Origin: Rhizobium sp. Q54 | GTDB taxonomy: Bacteria > Pseudomonadota > Alphaproteobacteria > SHVZ01 | DNA length: 36,924 nt | Direction of reading: 5' to 3' | NCBI GenBank assembly: GCA_945871425.1 | Contig: CAMBVS010000041.1 | Span: 1 to 36,924, forward strand | Part shown: positions 14,661 through 22,925 of the stretch, piece by piece | Layout: every line of letters starts with the position of its first letter | Position numbering within the stretch: the stretch's first letter is position 1 | Program-made: the position numbers and the translations under genes | Notes under the pieces: generated by a model | What the model saw: the letters and a program-made list of their open reading frames with translations, nothing else | Database searches by the model: none | What the model was told of the DNA's origin: nothing

Positions 14661-15427
14661 GTCGCCTTCGCCGCGCGTAGCATGTAGTTGACGCTGCTGT
14701 CACTGGAGAGGCGCCAGCGGCCGGTGATCGGGTTGAATGCTACCCCGATCACTTCGTTCGTTTCGAGGCCATGATGCTCGATCATACCGCGGACCTCGTC
14801 TGGCCGCAGAAAGCGCCTCCAATCGTGTGTACCCCTTGGCAACCACCGAAGTAGATACTCGGCCCCGATTATGGCGAGGAGAAACGAGCGCAGAGTCCGA
14901 TTGAGCGTCGCCACGACCAGGATCCCGCCGGGCGCCAAAAGGTTGCAGCACTCCTTCATAAGCTGCTCCGGAGCGGCGACGTGCTCGACGACTTCCGTGT
15001 TGAGTACGACGTCGAAGCGCGCGCCGGTCTCAACGACATGCTCCGCGAGGCAGTGCCGATAGTCGAGGTTGAGTTCTCTCTGCGCAGCATGCCGGCGAGC
15101 AATCTCGATGTTTCGCGCCGTGGCATCGATGCCGACGACTTGTGCGCCAAGCTCCGCCAGAGGTTCGCACAGCAAACCAGCGCCACAACCGACATCGAGG
15201 ATCTTCAGTCCGGTCAAGCCGGTTTCGTCTCTGGCGTCCCGACCGAAATGGCGGGTGATGCTTTCCACGATGTAGTCGCGACGGGTCGGGTTGAATCTAT
15301 GGATCGGTCGGAATTTGCCATCAGGGTTCCACCATTCCTCGGCGAGCGCCGTGAAGCGAGCAACCTCGTCCGGATCAACGGTCTTTGATTGAGGCCAGGG
15401 CCGGCCGAGGCGATCTTTTGACAGCAT
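14657..15427 (-). CDS. ubiG: Ubiquinone biosynthesis O-methyltransferase (UbiG) paralogue
   Basis: A 256-residue class I SAM-dependent methyltransferase. VDPDEVARFTALAEEWWNPD and GKFRPIHRFNPTRRDYI are the UbiG N-terminal signature. ILDVGCGAGLL is the SAM glycine loop, VVGIDATARNIEIARRHA motif II, and EVVEHV follows. UbiG methylates the two hydroxyls in ubiquinone synthesis. Alphaproteobacteria usually keep ubiG elsewhere on the chromosome, often near lysC. A copy on an island next to DUF3429, CIA30 and TspO genes is probably a second, horizontally acquired paralogue. No strong ribosome site precedes the ATG. Confidence 0.9.
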   Translation of the reverse strand: MLSKDRLGRPWPQSKTVDPDEVARFTALAEEWWNPDGKFRPIHRFNPTRRDYIVESITRHFGRDARDETGLTGLKILDVGCGAGLLCEPLAELGAQVVGIDATARNIEIARRHAAQRELNLDYRHCLAEHVVETGARFDVVLNTEVVEHVAAPEQLMKECCNLLAPGGILVVATLNRTLRSFLLAIIGAEYLLRWLPRGTHDWRRFLRPDEVRGMIEHHGLETNEVIGVAFNPITGRWRLSSDSSVNYMLRAAKAT

Positions 15428-15797
15428 GTGAAACCGGGTTTCCTGTCACCTGTGGGCAGCCTGAAGGATCGCTCGCGCCTTAGCCAACATCTGCCAAAGC
15501 AAAGTCGTAGACGCTAGTGAGGCTGAAGTAGGCGCGTATAGTTTATGAGGAGGCACATGCGGCGCGCAGTTGCGGCAACCAACGCCGCATGCCGAAGGGT
15601 GGATGTCGCGACGTGCTAACCTTAATTCCTGTTCCGCGCTTGCCGTCCACCCTCATGACGTCTTCACGTTGATACTCCGCTAGCCCCCCGGGCCGTTTCA
15701 GTTCGTTGCCTGCGCTATACGTGGTCGGTCGCGGGCTGGATCAGCGTTTGCGAAATCGGGTCCGGTCGGCTGAGATGTTTCGCGCCTTGGTCCGGGG
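15428..15797. other. Gene-free stretch between ubiG and MITE copy B
   Basis: No convincing gene is present. A 20-codon plus-strand ORF at 15557-15619 (MRRAVAATNAACRRVDVATC) follows a good GAGGAGG site. It is too short to judge without homologues. The ubiG promoter should lie at the left end. Confidence 0.45.
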
Positions 15798-15987
15798 CTG
15801 TGGAATCGCGTCCAACTGTGACCCCACCCAGAATTGAGGCATTTCATCAATTGTATTTATAAAATTAGTCTTTTCGCAGGGTCGCAATCGAACGCGAAAA
15901 AGGACCCTGCCAATTCCTTTTTCTAAAACAATATCAATGCCGTAAGGAACTTTCGGGGTGGGGTCGACGTTGGACACGATTTCACAG
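15798..15987 (-). repeat. MITE-like element, copy B (190 bp, inverted relative to copy A)
   Basis: This is a full-length relative of 3358-3545 in opposite orientation, with the same terminal TGTGAAAT/ATTCCACA ends and GACCCCACC blocks. A GTG start inside its terminal repeat (15977) opens a 78-codon frame that runs out past the other end. The corresponding start is lost in copy A, so protein coding is doubtful. Together the two copies flank the island cargo like ends of a composite element. Confidence 0.7.
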
Positions 15988-16099
15988 TGGGACTTTATGT
16001 GGGAGTCCGAAGTCTGAAGCCGCCAGAATTCGACCGTTGTTGCCGAATAAATATGAGTATTTTCAATAACTGACGTGCCGATCTCGTTTGTGGAGGACC

Positions 16100-16133
16100 G
16101 GGGGTCGTGGGTTCAAATCCCGCCGCTCCGACC
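16100..16133 (+). repeat. att-like direct repeat, right copy (tRNA-Pro tail)
   Basis: An exact 34-base match to 3302-3335 of the tRNA gene, covering the T arm and acceptor strand. The 5' half of a tRNA is absent, so this is not a functional tRNA. It marks the right edge of the island. Confidence 0.85.
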
Positions 16134-16240
16134 CAATTCATTCGGGCTTAGCCGGAATGCGGGGATAGCCGATGCTTTGCGGGGCCGGCCGGCGTTGGCC
16201 GGGACTCATCGGCCGGTCATTCCGGCCTTCGTTCCCTTCA

Positions 16241-17368
16241 TCATCGGCTGCGTCGTTCGATCGCACCCGTCTTGGGGTCGATCCAGAACAACGTGAGCGC
16301 CATGGCTGGGATCTCGCCCGAAAAGGAGGTGCTCTGCTCGAGGCGGGTACGGGCGGTGCCGGCCGCTTCGGTCCTGTTCAGGCTCGAATAGAGCTGCACC
16401 AGATAGACGAGCGGGGTCTCGTCCCTCGGCATCTTCTGCGCGGCACCGACGAGGAGCCGTTCCGCCGAGCCTGTATCCCCGGCGGCCCAGGCCGCCAGGC
16501 CTTCGCAGACGTCGATGTAGGCATCGAGATTCCACAGCGGGGCCTTCGAGCCGGCCAGATGGTCTCTGGCTGCCCGGGCGTGCCTCAAGGCCTCTGCCGG
16601 TTGCCGGCTGTTGATGGCCATGAAGGCGTAGTTGGTCTCGCCGATCGCCTTGGCGCCCGCCGAGATGCTCGGGTCCGCATAGGCGCGCCTGAACGAGGCG
16701 CTCGCCTCGCGCGTGTCGTTCGCCATCAGATGATGCAGGGCGTCGAGCGTGTTGAGGCCGGCCCATTCGGATTCGCGCCCTCTTTGCACCGGCAGTCGAA
16801 GAGCGTTCCTGGTGTCGACGCGGGAGCGGGCGAGCTGGGCCGGATCCCCTTTGATCCCGGCGAGAAACCGGCTCAAGGCGACGCGGTAGGGGGCGACGCG
16901 CTCGAACGTCGCCGTCGCCCCGTCGCGGAGCACGGCGACGACGTCGTTGTCGTCGCGGCGGATGTCGAGCTGGATCGGGATGCTGTCACGATCCGATACC
17001 GTCAGGACCAGGCGGTAGCTCTCGCCTTCCCGCAGGAGCGCGCCGGTGACGCGGACCGTGTCCTGGCCGAAGAGGTCCTGGATGGCCGTCGTCAGGCCGC
17101 CCAGCTGCAGGGCCTCGCTGAGGACGCCCACGACCGACTTCCTGGAACTGATCCGCATCGACGGACGCGAGATGGTCGAGGGCGCGTTGACGATCCGTTT
17201 CACCTCGGCGGCAAAGATTTCCTCGGCCGCCGGGCGGGTAAACCCCATGTCCGCCACACGCGGCGGGACCGAGATGGCGACCGAGAGCGTGTTGGCGTTG
17301 AGAACGGCCTCGCCCGTGATCAGACCCATGAGGGCCATGGTGATGAAGCCGAGCGTGGCGAAATCCAT
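16241..17368 (-). CDS. Hypothetical protein with N-terminal membrane segment and TPR-like repeats
   Basis: A 375-residue protein just outside the island. Residues ~1-25 form a hydrophobic anchor or uncleaved signal (ATLGFITMALMGLITGEAV). Residues ~33-180 look like a globular domain with alternating strands (VRVTGALLREGESYRLVLTV), reminiscent of envelope-biogenesis or toxin-sensor proteins but with no firm match. Residues ~205-350 are helical with TPR-like spacing (NTLDALHHLMANDTREAS, GETNYAFMAINSRQPAEALR, AYIDVCEGLAAWAAGDTGSA). The last residues form an unusual WIDPKTGAIERRSR tail. The function is unknown. It is transcribed toward the island end with no partner gene. Confidence 0.7.
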   Translation of the reverse strand: MDFATLGFITMALMGLITGEAVLNANTLSVAISVPPRVADMGFTRPAAEEIFAAEVKRIVNAPSTISRPSMRISSRKSVVGVLSEALQLGGLTTAIQDLFGQDTVRVTGALLREGESYRLVLTVSDRDSIPIQLDIRRDDNDVVAVLRDGATATFERVAPYRVALSRFLAGIKGDPAQLARSRVDTRNALRLPVQRGRESEWAGLNTLDALHHLMANDTREASASFRRAYADPSISAGAKAIGETNYAFMAINSRQPAEALRHARAARDHLAGSKAPLWNLDAYIDVCEGLAAWAAGDTGSAERLLVGAAQKMPRDETPLVYLVQLYSSLNRTEAAGTARTRLEQSTSFSGEIPAMALTLFWIDPKTGAIERRSR

Positions 17369-17514
17369 CGATTGGTCTCCCGGCAGCCTTTGACCCGCTC
17401 ATGTCGCGTCGCTTGAATGAAATGTTAGTTCAGGGCCGGCCCAGGCACCAGCCGGCGGCCGGCTCCTCCCGAAATTCTCACGTCACAGCGTGGGGTCCGT
17501 TCCGAGGAGACGCG

Positions 17515-18729
17515 TCAGATCACCCCGTCCCGGCGGAGGTCGGCGATGCGGTCGCGACCGTAGCCGAGGCCGGCCAGAACGACGTCCGTGTCGGCGCCGA
17601 GCGCGGGCGCCGGGCGGTTCGGGGGAACGGAATCGGAGAGGCGGATGGGGCCGGCCACGGTGCGATAGGCCGCCGGCCCGCCGACCTCTCCGGGAACGTC
17701 CAGCAGCAGGCCGCGCTCCGCCAGGTAGGGGTTGTCGAGCGCCTGGGCCACGTCCAGGATCGGCGCGGCCGGAACCTCGCCGCCGAAACGCTCCATCCAT
17801 TCGGCGGTCGTCCTGACCGAAAGCGCCTCGTCCAGCATCCGGGTCAGCAGGTCGCGCCCGGCGAGGCGCTCGCGAAAGGTGCGGAAGCGCGCGTCGTCGG
17901 CCCAGTCCGGCCGCTCGATCGCCCGGCAGAGGCGGTGCCAGAACTTCTCCTTGTTGCACATCAGGTAGATCCAGCCGTCGGCGGTGCGATAGGTCTGGCA
18001 CGGCGTCAGCGTCGGATGCGCCGAGCGGGCGATGCGCCCATGGGCGGCGCCCGCGCTCAGATACCAGGTGGCGAGGTAGTTGAGATTGAACAGGGCGGTA
18101 TCGAACAGGCTGACGTCGACGTCACGTCCCGTGCCGGTCCGCCTGGCCTGCATGACCGCGGCGAGCAGGCCGAGCCCGGTGGTGATCCCGGCCATCAGGT
18201 CGACGATCGAGAGACCCATCCGCGACGGCGGCCCGTCGGGATCGCCGGTAAGCGCGAAATAGCCGGTCTCCGCCTGCATCAGGTAGTCGTAGCCGGGCCA
18301 GGACGCCCGCGGGCCGTCGCGCCCGTATCCGGACAGATGGGCGCAGACGATGCGCGGATTGGCCGAGGCGAGAGCCGCATAGGCGAGCCCCAGCTTCGCC
18401 GGCACGTCGCCCCGGAGATTGTCCATCACCGCATCGGCCGAGCGCACGAGATCGTGCAGCACGCCGTGCGCCGCCGGCTTCGACAGGTCGAGCGTGATCG
18501 AGCGCTTGTTGCGATTGAAGCCCTGAAAGAACAGGCTGGACCCGGTGCCGGGCAAGGCGTCGGCGCGGTAGGGGCCGACGCTGCGGCCGACATCTCCGCC
18601 CTGCGAAGGATCCTCGACCTTGATGACCTCGGCGCCGAGATCGGCCAGGACCTGGCTGCCGAAGGGGCCGGCGCCGTACTGCTCGACCGCGATCACCCTG
18701 AGGTCCGACAGAGGGCGGTCGGCGTCCAC
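17515..18729 (-). CDS. Class III (CaiB/BaiF) acyl-CoA transferase
   Basis: A 404-residue CoA-transferase that moves CoA between carboxylic acids through an aspartyl intermediate. Family motifs are LSDLRVIAVEQYGAGPFGSQ, LADLGAEVIKVEDP and FFQGFNRNKRSITLDL. Others are IVCAHLSGYGRDGP, YDYLMQAETG and DVSLFDTALFNLN, the last carrying the probable nucleophile region. The GTG start at 18729 lies three bases after the MaoC stop. Pairing with a MaoC hydratase suggests degradation of a branched or unsaturated dicarboxylic or acyl-CoA. The specific acid cannot be inferred. Confidence 0.93.
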   Translation of the reverse strand: MDADRPLSDLRVIAVEQYGAGPFGSQVLADLGAEVIKVEDPSQGGDVGRSVGPYRADALPGTGSSLFFQGFNRNKRSITLDLSKPAAHGVLHDLVRSADAVMDNLRGDVPAKLGLAYAALASANPRIVCAHLSGYGRDGPRASWPGYDYLMQAETGYFALTGDPDGPPSRMGLSIVDLMAGITTGLGLLAAVMQARRTGTGRDVDVSLFDTALFNLNYLATWYLSAGAAHGRIARSAHPTLTPCQTYRTADGWIYLMCNKEKFWHRLCRAIERPDWADDARFRTFRERLAGRDLLTRMLDEALSVRTTAEWMERFGGEVPAAPILDVAQALDNPYLAERGLLLDVPGEVGGPAAYRTVAGPIRLSDSVPPNRPAPALGADTDVVLAGLGYGRDRIADLRRDGVI

Positions 18730-18732
18730 CGC

Positions 18733-19239
18733 CTAGGCCTCGACCTCGTGGCCGCGCTTGGGCACCAGCACGGTCCGCGTGAAGGTGATGACCACGGTTC
18801 CGTCCTGGTTCCGGCCGGTGGTGCGCACCTCGACGAGACCCTGGCTCGGCCGCGACCGCGACTCCCGGGCGCTCAACACCTCGCTCTCGGCATAGAGCGT
18901 ATCGCCGACGAAAACGGGCGCGCTCAGCCGGATCTCGCCCCAGCCGAGATTGGCGATCGCCTTCTGGCTGACGTCGCTGACGCTCTGGCCGGTGACGATC
19001 GCCAGGGTCAGCAGGCTGTTGACCACCGGCCGCCCGAACTCGGTGCGGGCGGCATAGGCGGCGTCGAAGTGCAGCGGGTGCGTGTTCATGGTCAGCAGCG
19101 TGAACCACGTATTGTCGGCATCGAGGACCGTCCGCCCCGGACGATGCTCGTAGCGGTCGCCGACGACGAAGTCCTCGAAGCTGCGGCCGATGTCCTCGCG
19201 GTAGTGCCGCGGCCCGAGCTCGCGCTGGCCATAGGTCAT
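18733..19239 (-). CDS. MaoC-like hotdog-fold dehydratase
   Basis: A 168-residue single-hotdog MaoC protein that would hydrate or dehydrate an enoyl-CoA. Motifs are YREDIGRSFEDFVVGDRYEH, LLTMNTHPLHFDAAYA (the catalytic Asn/His region) and GRPVVNSLLTLAIVTGQSV. A further motif is LGWGEIRLSAPVFVGDTLYA. ATG at 19239 is preferred over an upstream in-frame start because GAGGAGCAGCACCC directly precedes it. The gene overlaps nothing but begins 20 bases after the GGT stop. The product is typical of mesaconyl/methylmalyl-CoA or beta-hydroxyacyl-CoA hydratases; the substrate is unresolved. Confidence 0.9.
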   Translation of the reverse strand: MTYGQRELGPRHYREDIGRSFEDFVVGDRYEHRPGRTVLDADNTWFTLLTMNTHPLHFDAAYAARTEFGRPVVNSLLTLAIVTGQSVSDVSQKAIANLGWGEIRLSAPVFVGDTLYAESEVLSARESRSRPSQGLVEVRTTGRNQDGTVVITFTRTVLVPKRGHEVEA

Positions 19240-19258
19240 GGGTGCTGCTCCTCGGGCA

Positions 19259-20860
19259 TCAGCCGGCAACGTCCTCCTCGGCCAGCGCCACGCTGTAGGG
19301 CACGTCGATCGACGCCATGCCGCTGTTGGCGCCGCTCGCCGGATCGCGGACGACGGCGCAAGGCACGGCGAAGACCATCGGATATGTCGCGTTCTCGGTG
19401 ACGCGGACAGGCGCCACCGCAGCGACGGCAGCCACCTGCTCGGGCGTCATCCGGTGATCGCAGGAGACCGCCTCGAGACGCACGGGGTCGATCCGCGGCA
19501 CGTGGAACGCCTCTTCGAGGCTGAGCCCGTGGTCGATCAGGAACGACGCGAGCTGGATCATCATCGGCGGCACGCGCCGTCCCCCCGAGGCGCCGGAGGC
19601 GTACCAGACCTGCCCGCCGCGGGCGACCATCAACGGGCACGCATTGGTCAGCGGCCACTTGCCGGGTCCGATGGAGTTGGGCTTGCCCGGTTCCGGATCG
19701 AACCAGAACATGCCGTCGTTCATCAGGAGGCCGAGGCGACCGAGCGTCACCTTGGAGCCGAAGCGCGCGCCCAGCGTGTTGGTCAGCGAGACCATGTTGC
19801 CGTGGCGGTCGACGACGTTGAAATGCGTGGTGCAGCGGTCGGCGGCGCCGGTGTCGCCCATGGTGGAGTAGCGCTCCTCCCAGCGGGCCCTGAGATGGCC
19901 GGCGAGCGCCGCATAGTCGGCGGGCCCCGGCCGCCCCGGCGTCGGACGATGCGCCGCTTCGTAGTGCTCGAAGAACCGTAGAACGGTCGGACCGCCGTTG
20001 AGATCGGGGGCCGCGATCAGCGTATGGCCGCGATAGTCCTGGCTGATCGGCTCGCGAACGCGGGCGCGGTAGGCCTTGAGGTCGTCGAGCGTCCAGTTGC
20101 GGCCGCCGGCAGCCATGTCGGCGACGATGTCGCGGGCGATCGAGCCCTCGTAGAAGTCGCGCGGCCCCTCCTTGGCGAGCCGCTTCAGGAACCGGGTCAG
20201 CTCGGGATAGCGGAGCACGTCGGCGCCGTCGTCTCCCTCGACCGTGGGCGGATAGGCGCCGGCGCGAAGGAAGACGTCGCGGGTGCCCGGAAAGGCCGCG
20301 AGCCCGCGCGCCTCGGAGGCGATGGCCAGCGTCGTGTACCAGCTGACAGGGACGCCCGCCTCCGCAAGCCCGATCACCGGGTCGAGCACCTGGTCCCAGC
20401 GCCAGGTGCCGAACCGCTCGAGGGCGAGGCCGAAGCCGTCGACCGCGCCCGGGATCAGGATCGACCCCCAGCCGAAGGAGTGCCGGTCGTCGACCACCTG
20501 GGGCCACTGGAACGGGCCGGTGCGCCGGCCGCCCGGTACCAGCGGGTAGTCCTCGGCGCGGACGTCCATCGCCGCCTTCATCGAGAAATTGATGGCGTGC
20601 ACGGTGCGGCTGGCCGCGAGGTAGACCAGCATGAAGCCGCCGCCGCCGAGCCCGCTCGACCACGGCTCGGTGACGTGAAGCGCGCAGCCGACGCCGACGG
20701 CGGCATCGATCGCATTGCCGCCCTCGGCCAGGATGCGGGCGCCGATCTCGGCCGCCGGTGCGCTGGCGGCAACCACGATGCCGTTCTGCGAGTGTCGGGC
20801 GGACTTGGACAGGGTCCAGTGCTGGTGCCGCCGGGCGGGCGGAAGGGCGTTGGCGGTCAT
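19259..20860 (-). CDS. Gamma-glutamyltransferase-family protein
   Basis: A 533-residue Ntn-hydrolase of the GGT family. The canonical features are NAIDAAVGVGCALHVTEPWS, SGLGGGGFML and the self-cleavage/nucleophile motif CTTHFNVVDRHGNMVSLTNT, with Thr344 as likely nucleophile. The usual PGGSR oxyanion motif is altered to SGASGGRRVPPMM. There is no signal peptide, so it is probably cytoplasmic, unlike classical periplasmic GGT. It is the first gene of a GGT-MaoC-CoA-transferase run, divergent from a peptide ABC importer. It may cleave an imported gamma-glutamyl compound or act as an amidohydrolase on a related substrate. Confidence 0.92.
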   Translation of the reverse strand: MTANALPPARRHQHWTLSKSARHSQNGIVVAASAPAAEIGARILAEGGNAIDAAVGVGCALHVTEPWSSGLGGGGFMLVYLAASRTVHAINFSMKAAMDVRAEDYPLVPGGRRTGPFQWPQVVDDRHSFGWGSILIPGAVDGFGLALERFGTWRWDQVLDPVIGLAEAGVPVSWYTTLAIASEARGLAAFPGTRDVFLRAGAYPPTVEGDDGADVLRYPELTRFLKRLAKEGPRDFYEGSIARDIVADMAAGGRNWTLDDLKAYRARVREPISQDYRGHTLIAAPDLNGGPTVLRFFEHYEAAHRPTPGRPGPADYAALAGHLRARWEERYSTMGDTGAADRCTTHFNVVDRHGNMVSLTNTLGARFGSKVTLGRLGLLMNDGMFWFDPEPGKPNSIGPGKWPLTNACPLMVARGGQVWYASGASGGRRVPPMMIQLASFLIDHGLSLEEAFHVPRIDPVRLEAVSCDHRMTPEQVAAVAAVAPVRVTENATYPMVFAVPCAVVRDPASGANSGMASIDVPYSVALAEEDVAG

Positions 20861-21169
20861 CGCGCGCGTCTCTGGCTCCTCGGCGTTCCGGTCGACGAGG
20901 CCACTACGAACAGATTCGCCGCAGCCTCGATACTGATAAAACTGCGGGCCCCGTTGAGGAAGTGCGTATTTCGATGATGCCCCGGCTCATCCGGCGGATA
21001 CCAGGGCGGCAATAATTACAATTATTTTGTGTTTATTATTTTTTTACACATTGAACTCTGCGCCCATCTGCCCTACGTCATCACGATTGGTGTTCGACGC
21101 GTTGCCTGGGGCCCTGCCCGAAGGCATGGTTGGCGACCACCTGCTCAGGACCATTCGGGGGAAGCCGAC
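20861..21169. promoter_or_regulatory. Divergent control region with AT-rich palindrome
   Basis: The 309 bases separate the GGT and transporter arms and must hold both promoters. A strikingly AT-rich tract (21011-21050) lies in otherwise GC-rich DNA. It contains the perfect inverted repeat AATAATTACAATTATT (21011-21026) and then a T-run. This is a likely promoter and operator, but no cognate regulator gene is adjacent. Confidence 0.5.
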
Positions 21170-22750
21170 ATGTCACTCGTCAGATCGACCATCGCCGCCG
21201 CCGCGGCGCTGCTCTTCGGCCTCGGCGCAACCTCGCCGGCAGCCGACGCCCAGCAGCCGAAGCATGGCGGCACGCTGCGCTTCGTCATGAAGTACGAGCC
21301 GCCGACGCTGTCGGTGCTCAACAACACCTCGACGACGACGACCTCGCCCAAGATCTGGGACGGTCTCCTCACCTACGACGTCGACCTGAAGCCGCTGCCG
21401 ATGCTGGCCACGTCCTGGAAGGTGTCGCCGGACGGACTCGAATACACCTTCAACCTCCGCGAGGGCGTGACCTTCCACGACGGCAAGCCGTTCACCTCGG
21501 CCGACGTCGCCTTCTCGATCCTCAGGCTCAAGGCCGGGCATCCGCGCGGCCGCGGCACCTTCGCCAACGTCACCGAGGTGAAGACGCCCGACGCCAAGAC
21601 CGCGGTGGTCGTGCTCTCCAAGCCGTCGCCCTACATGATGGTGGCGCTCGGCCCGTCGGAATCGGCAATGGTGCCGAAGCATCTGTTCGAGGGCGTCGAC
21701 GTCGCCGCCCCGCCCGGGCCACCGCTCCACATCGGCACCGGGCCTTTCGTGCTGAAGGAATGGGTGCGCGGCAGCCATGCCGTGCTCGAGCGCAATCCCA
21801 ACTACTGGGACAAGCCGAAGCCCTATCTCGACCGCGTCATCATCCGCTTCATGCCGGATGCCGCCGCCCGCGCCGCCGCCTTCGAGGCCGGCGACCTCGA
21901 TCTCGGCGGCAGCGCCCCGGTGCCGCTGGCCGACCTCGCCCGCTACAAGAACCACCCGAAGCTGGCCGTCGACACTCGCAGCTTCGCCTATACCGGCGCC
22001 CAGCATCAGATCTTCTTCAACCTCGACACGCCGGTGCTGAAGAACAAGAAGGTCCGCGAGGCGATCGCGCATGCGCTCGATCTCGACGCCATCGTCGAGA
22101 CCGTCTTCTACGGCCAGGCCAAGGTGTCGCCGTCGCCGATCAGCGTGGCGCTGACCACCTGGTACGACCCGGAGGTGAAGGCGCGCAAGTTCGATCCCGA
22201 GCTTGCCGGCAAGCTGCTCGACGAGGCGGGTCATCCCCGCGCCGCCGGCGGCATGCGCTTCCCGGTGCGGCTCCTGATCAACCCGTTCATCGACGGACGC
22301 CTCGCCGAATTCGTCCGCCAGTCGCTGCGCCGGGTCGGCATCGACGCCACCACCCAGAACCTCGAGTTCGGCGCCTATGTGAAGAACGTCTACACCGACC
22401 GCAGCTTCGACCTCACCATCGAGTCCCTGACCAACGTCTTCGACCCCACGGTCGGCGTGCAGCGGGGCTACTGGTCGAAGAACTTCCGCGTCGGCCTGCC
22501 GTTCTCGAACTCGGCCAACTACAGCAACCCCGAGGTCGACCGCCTGCTCGAGGCGGCCGCCGTCGAGGTCGATCCGGCCAAGCGCAAGCAGGCGTTCTCG
22601 CAGTTCCAGCGGCTCGTTCACGCCGACGTGCCGTCGGTCGACCTGATCTCGCCCTTGGAGATCATCATCGCCAACAAGAAGATCCGGAACTACGCGCGCG
22701 GCGCCGAAGGCCTCGGCGACAACTTCTCCGACGTGCACTTCGTCGACTGA
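21170..22750 (+). CDS. Peptide ABC transporter solute-binding protein, family 5
   Basis: A 526-residue periplasmic binding protein. The signal peptide (STIAAAAALLFGLGATSPAA, ending near ADA-QQ) is followed by KHGGTLRFVMKYEPPTLS, the family's first strand. Motifs ATSWKVSPDGLEYTFNLREG, TSADVAFSILRL and GTGPFVLKEWVRGSHAVLER are typical. The frame is open further upstream, but ATG 21170 has GGGGAAG before it and starts the signal peptide. It is the first gene of a complete SBP-permease-permease-ATPase-ATPase cluster. The ligand is unknown; the divergent GGT gene makes peptides or gamma-glutamyl compounds reasonable. Confidence 0.94.
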   Translation: MSLVRSTIAAAAALLFGLGATSPAADAQQPKHGGTLRFVMKYEPPTLSVLNNTSTTTTSPKIWDGLLTYDVDLKPLPMLATSWKVSPDGLEYTFNLREGVTFHDGKPFTSADVAFSILRLKAGHPRGRGTFANVTEVKTPDAKTAVVVLSKPSPYMMVALGPSESAMVPKHLFEGVDVAAPPGPPLHIGTGPFVLKEWVRGSHAVLERNPNYWDKPKPYLDRVIIRFMPDAAARAAAFEAGDLDLGGSAPVPLADLARYKNHPKLAVDTRSFAYTGAQHQIFFNLDTPVLKNKKVREAIAHALDLDAIVETVFYGQAKVSPSPISVALTTWYDPEVKARKFDPELAGKLLDEAGHPRAAGGMRFPVRLLINPFIDGRLAEFVRQSLRRVGIDATTQNLEFGAYVKNVYTDRSFDLTIESLTNVFDPTVGVQRGYWSKNFRVGLPFSNSANYSNPEVDRLLEAAAVEVDPAKRKQAFSQFQRLVHADVPSVDLISPLEIIIANKKIRNYARGAEGLGDNFSDVHFVD

Positions 22751-22762
22751 CGCCCCTTAGAC

Positions 22763-22925
22763 CCCCCTCCCTCGCACTCCGGCGGGGGAGGGTCGGGGTG
22801 GGGCCGTTTCAGCGCGATAGCCTGCTTCGAACTCACACCAGCTCCCTAACTTGGCAGCCAACGGCGATGCAGCCGGCACTTAGACTTGCCCCCACCCTTC
22901 CCTCCCCCGGCGAGCCGGGGGAGGG
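22763..22925. repeat. Pair of inverted G/C-tract palindromic repeats
   Basis: Hairpin 1 has CCCCCTCCC (22763-22771) against GGGGGAGGG (22784-22792). Hairpin 2 has a perfect 11-bp stem (22900-22910 with 22915-22925). The flanking GGTCGGGGTGGGGCC and CCCCACCCTTCCCTCCC strings are inverted versions of one another. These are intergenic palindromic repeats of the kind scattered in many high-GC proteobacteria. Hairpin 2 contains the ribosome site of the next gene. Confidence 0.75.

Larger units (their letters stand above)
3302..16133. mobile_element. Genomic island integrated at tRNA-Pro (about 12.8 kb, no integrase seen)
   Basis: The segment is bounded by 34-base direct repeats of the tRNA-Pro 3' end. 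This is the usual signature of integration by a tyrosine recombinase: one complete tRNA and one tRNA tail. Inside lie inverted MITE-like elements at both ends, several gene fragments and accessory functions unlike the conserved flanks. The accessory genes are a pepsin-like protease, TfuA/YcaO, a cyclase with a cNMP-binding protein, CIA30, a UbiG paralogue and TspO. No integrase, excisionase or plasmid gene was found, so the island is probably immobile, or was moved in trans or by homologous exchange. Confidence 0.75.

Noticed and set aside
15557..15619. 20-codon ORF after a strong GAGGAGG site
   Set aside because: Too short to support as a gene from one sequence; noted only in the gene-free stretch.
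16095..16136. A second tRNA-Pro gene
   Set aside because: Only the T arm and acceptor strand are present; no D arm or anticodon arm.
16075..16296. Plus-strand ORF reading through the tRNA tail
   Set aside because: Contains the RGSWVQIPPLRP string typical of translated tRNA ends; an artefact of the att repeat.
17401..19401. 666-codon plus-strand frame
   Set aside because: High-GC antisense shadow of the CoA-transferase and MaoC genes.
21173..22738. 521-codon minus-strand frame opposite the binding protein
   Set aside because: Low-complexity Gly/Val/Arg antisense shadow with no domain.
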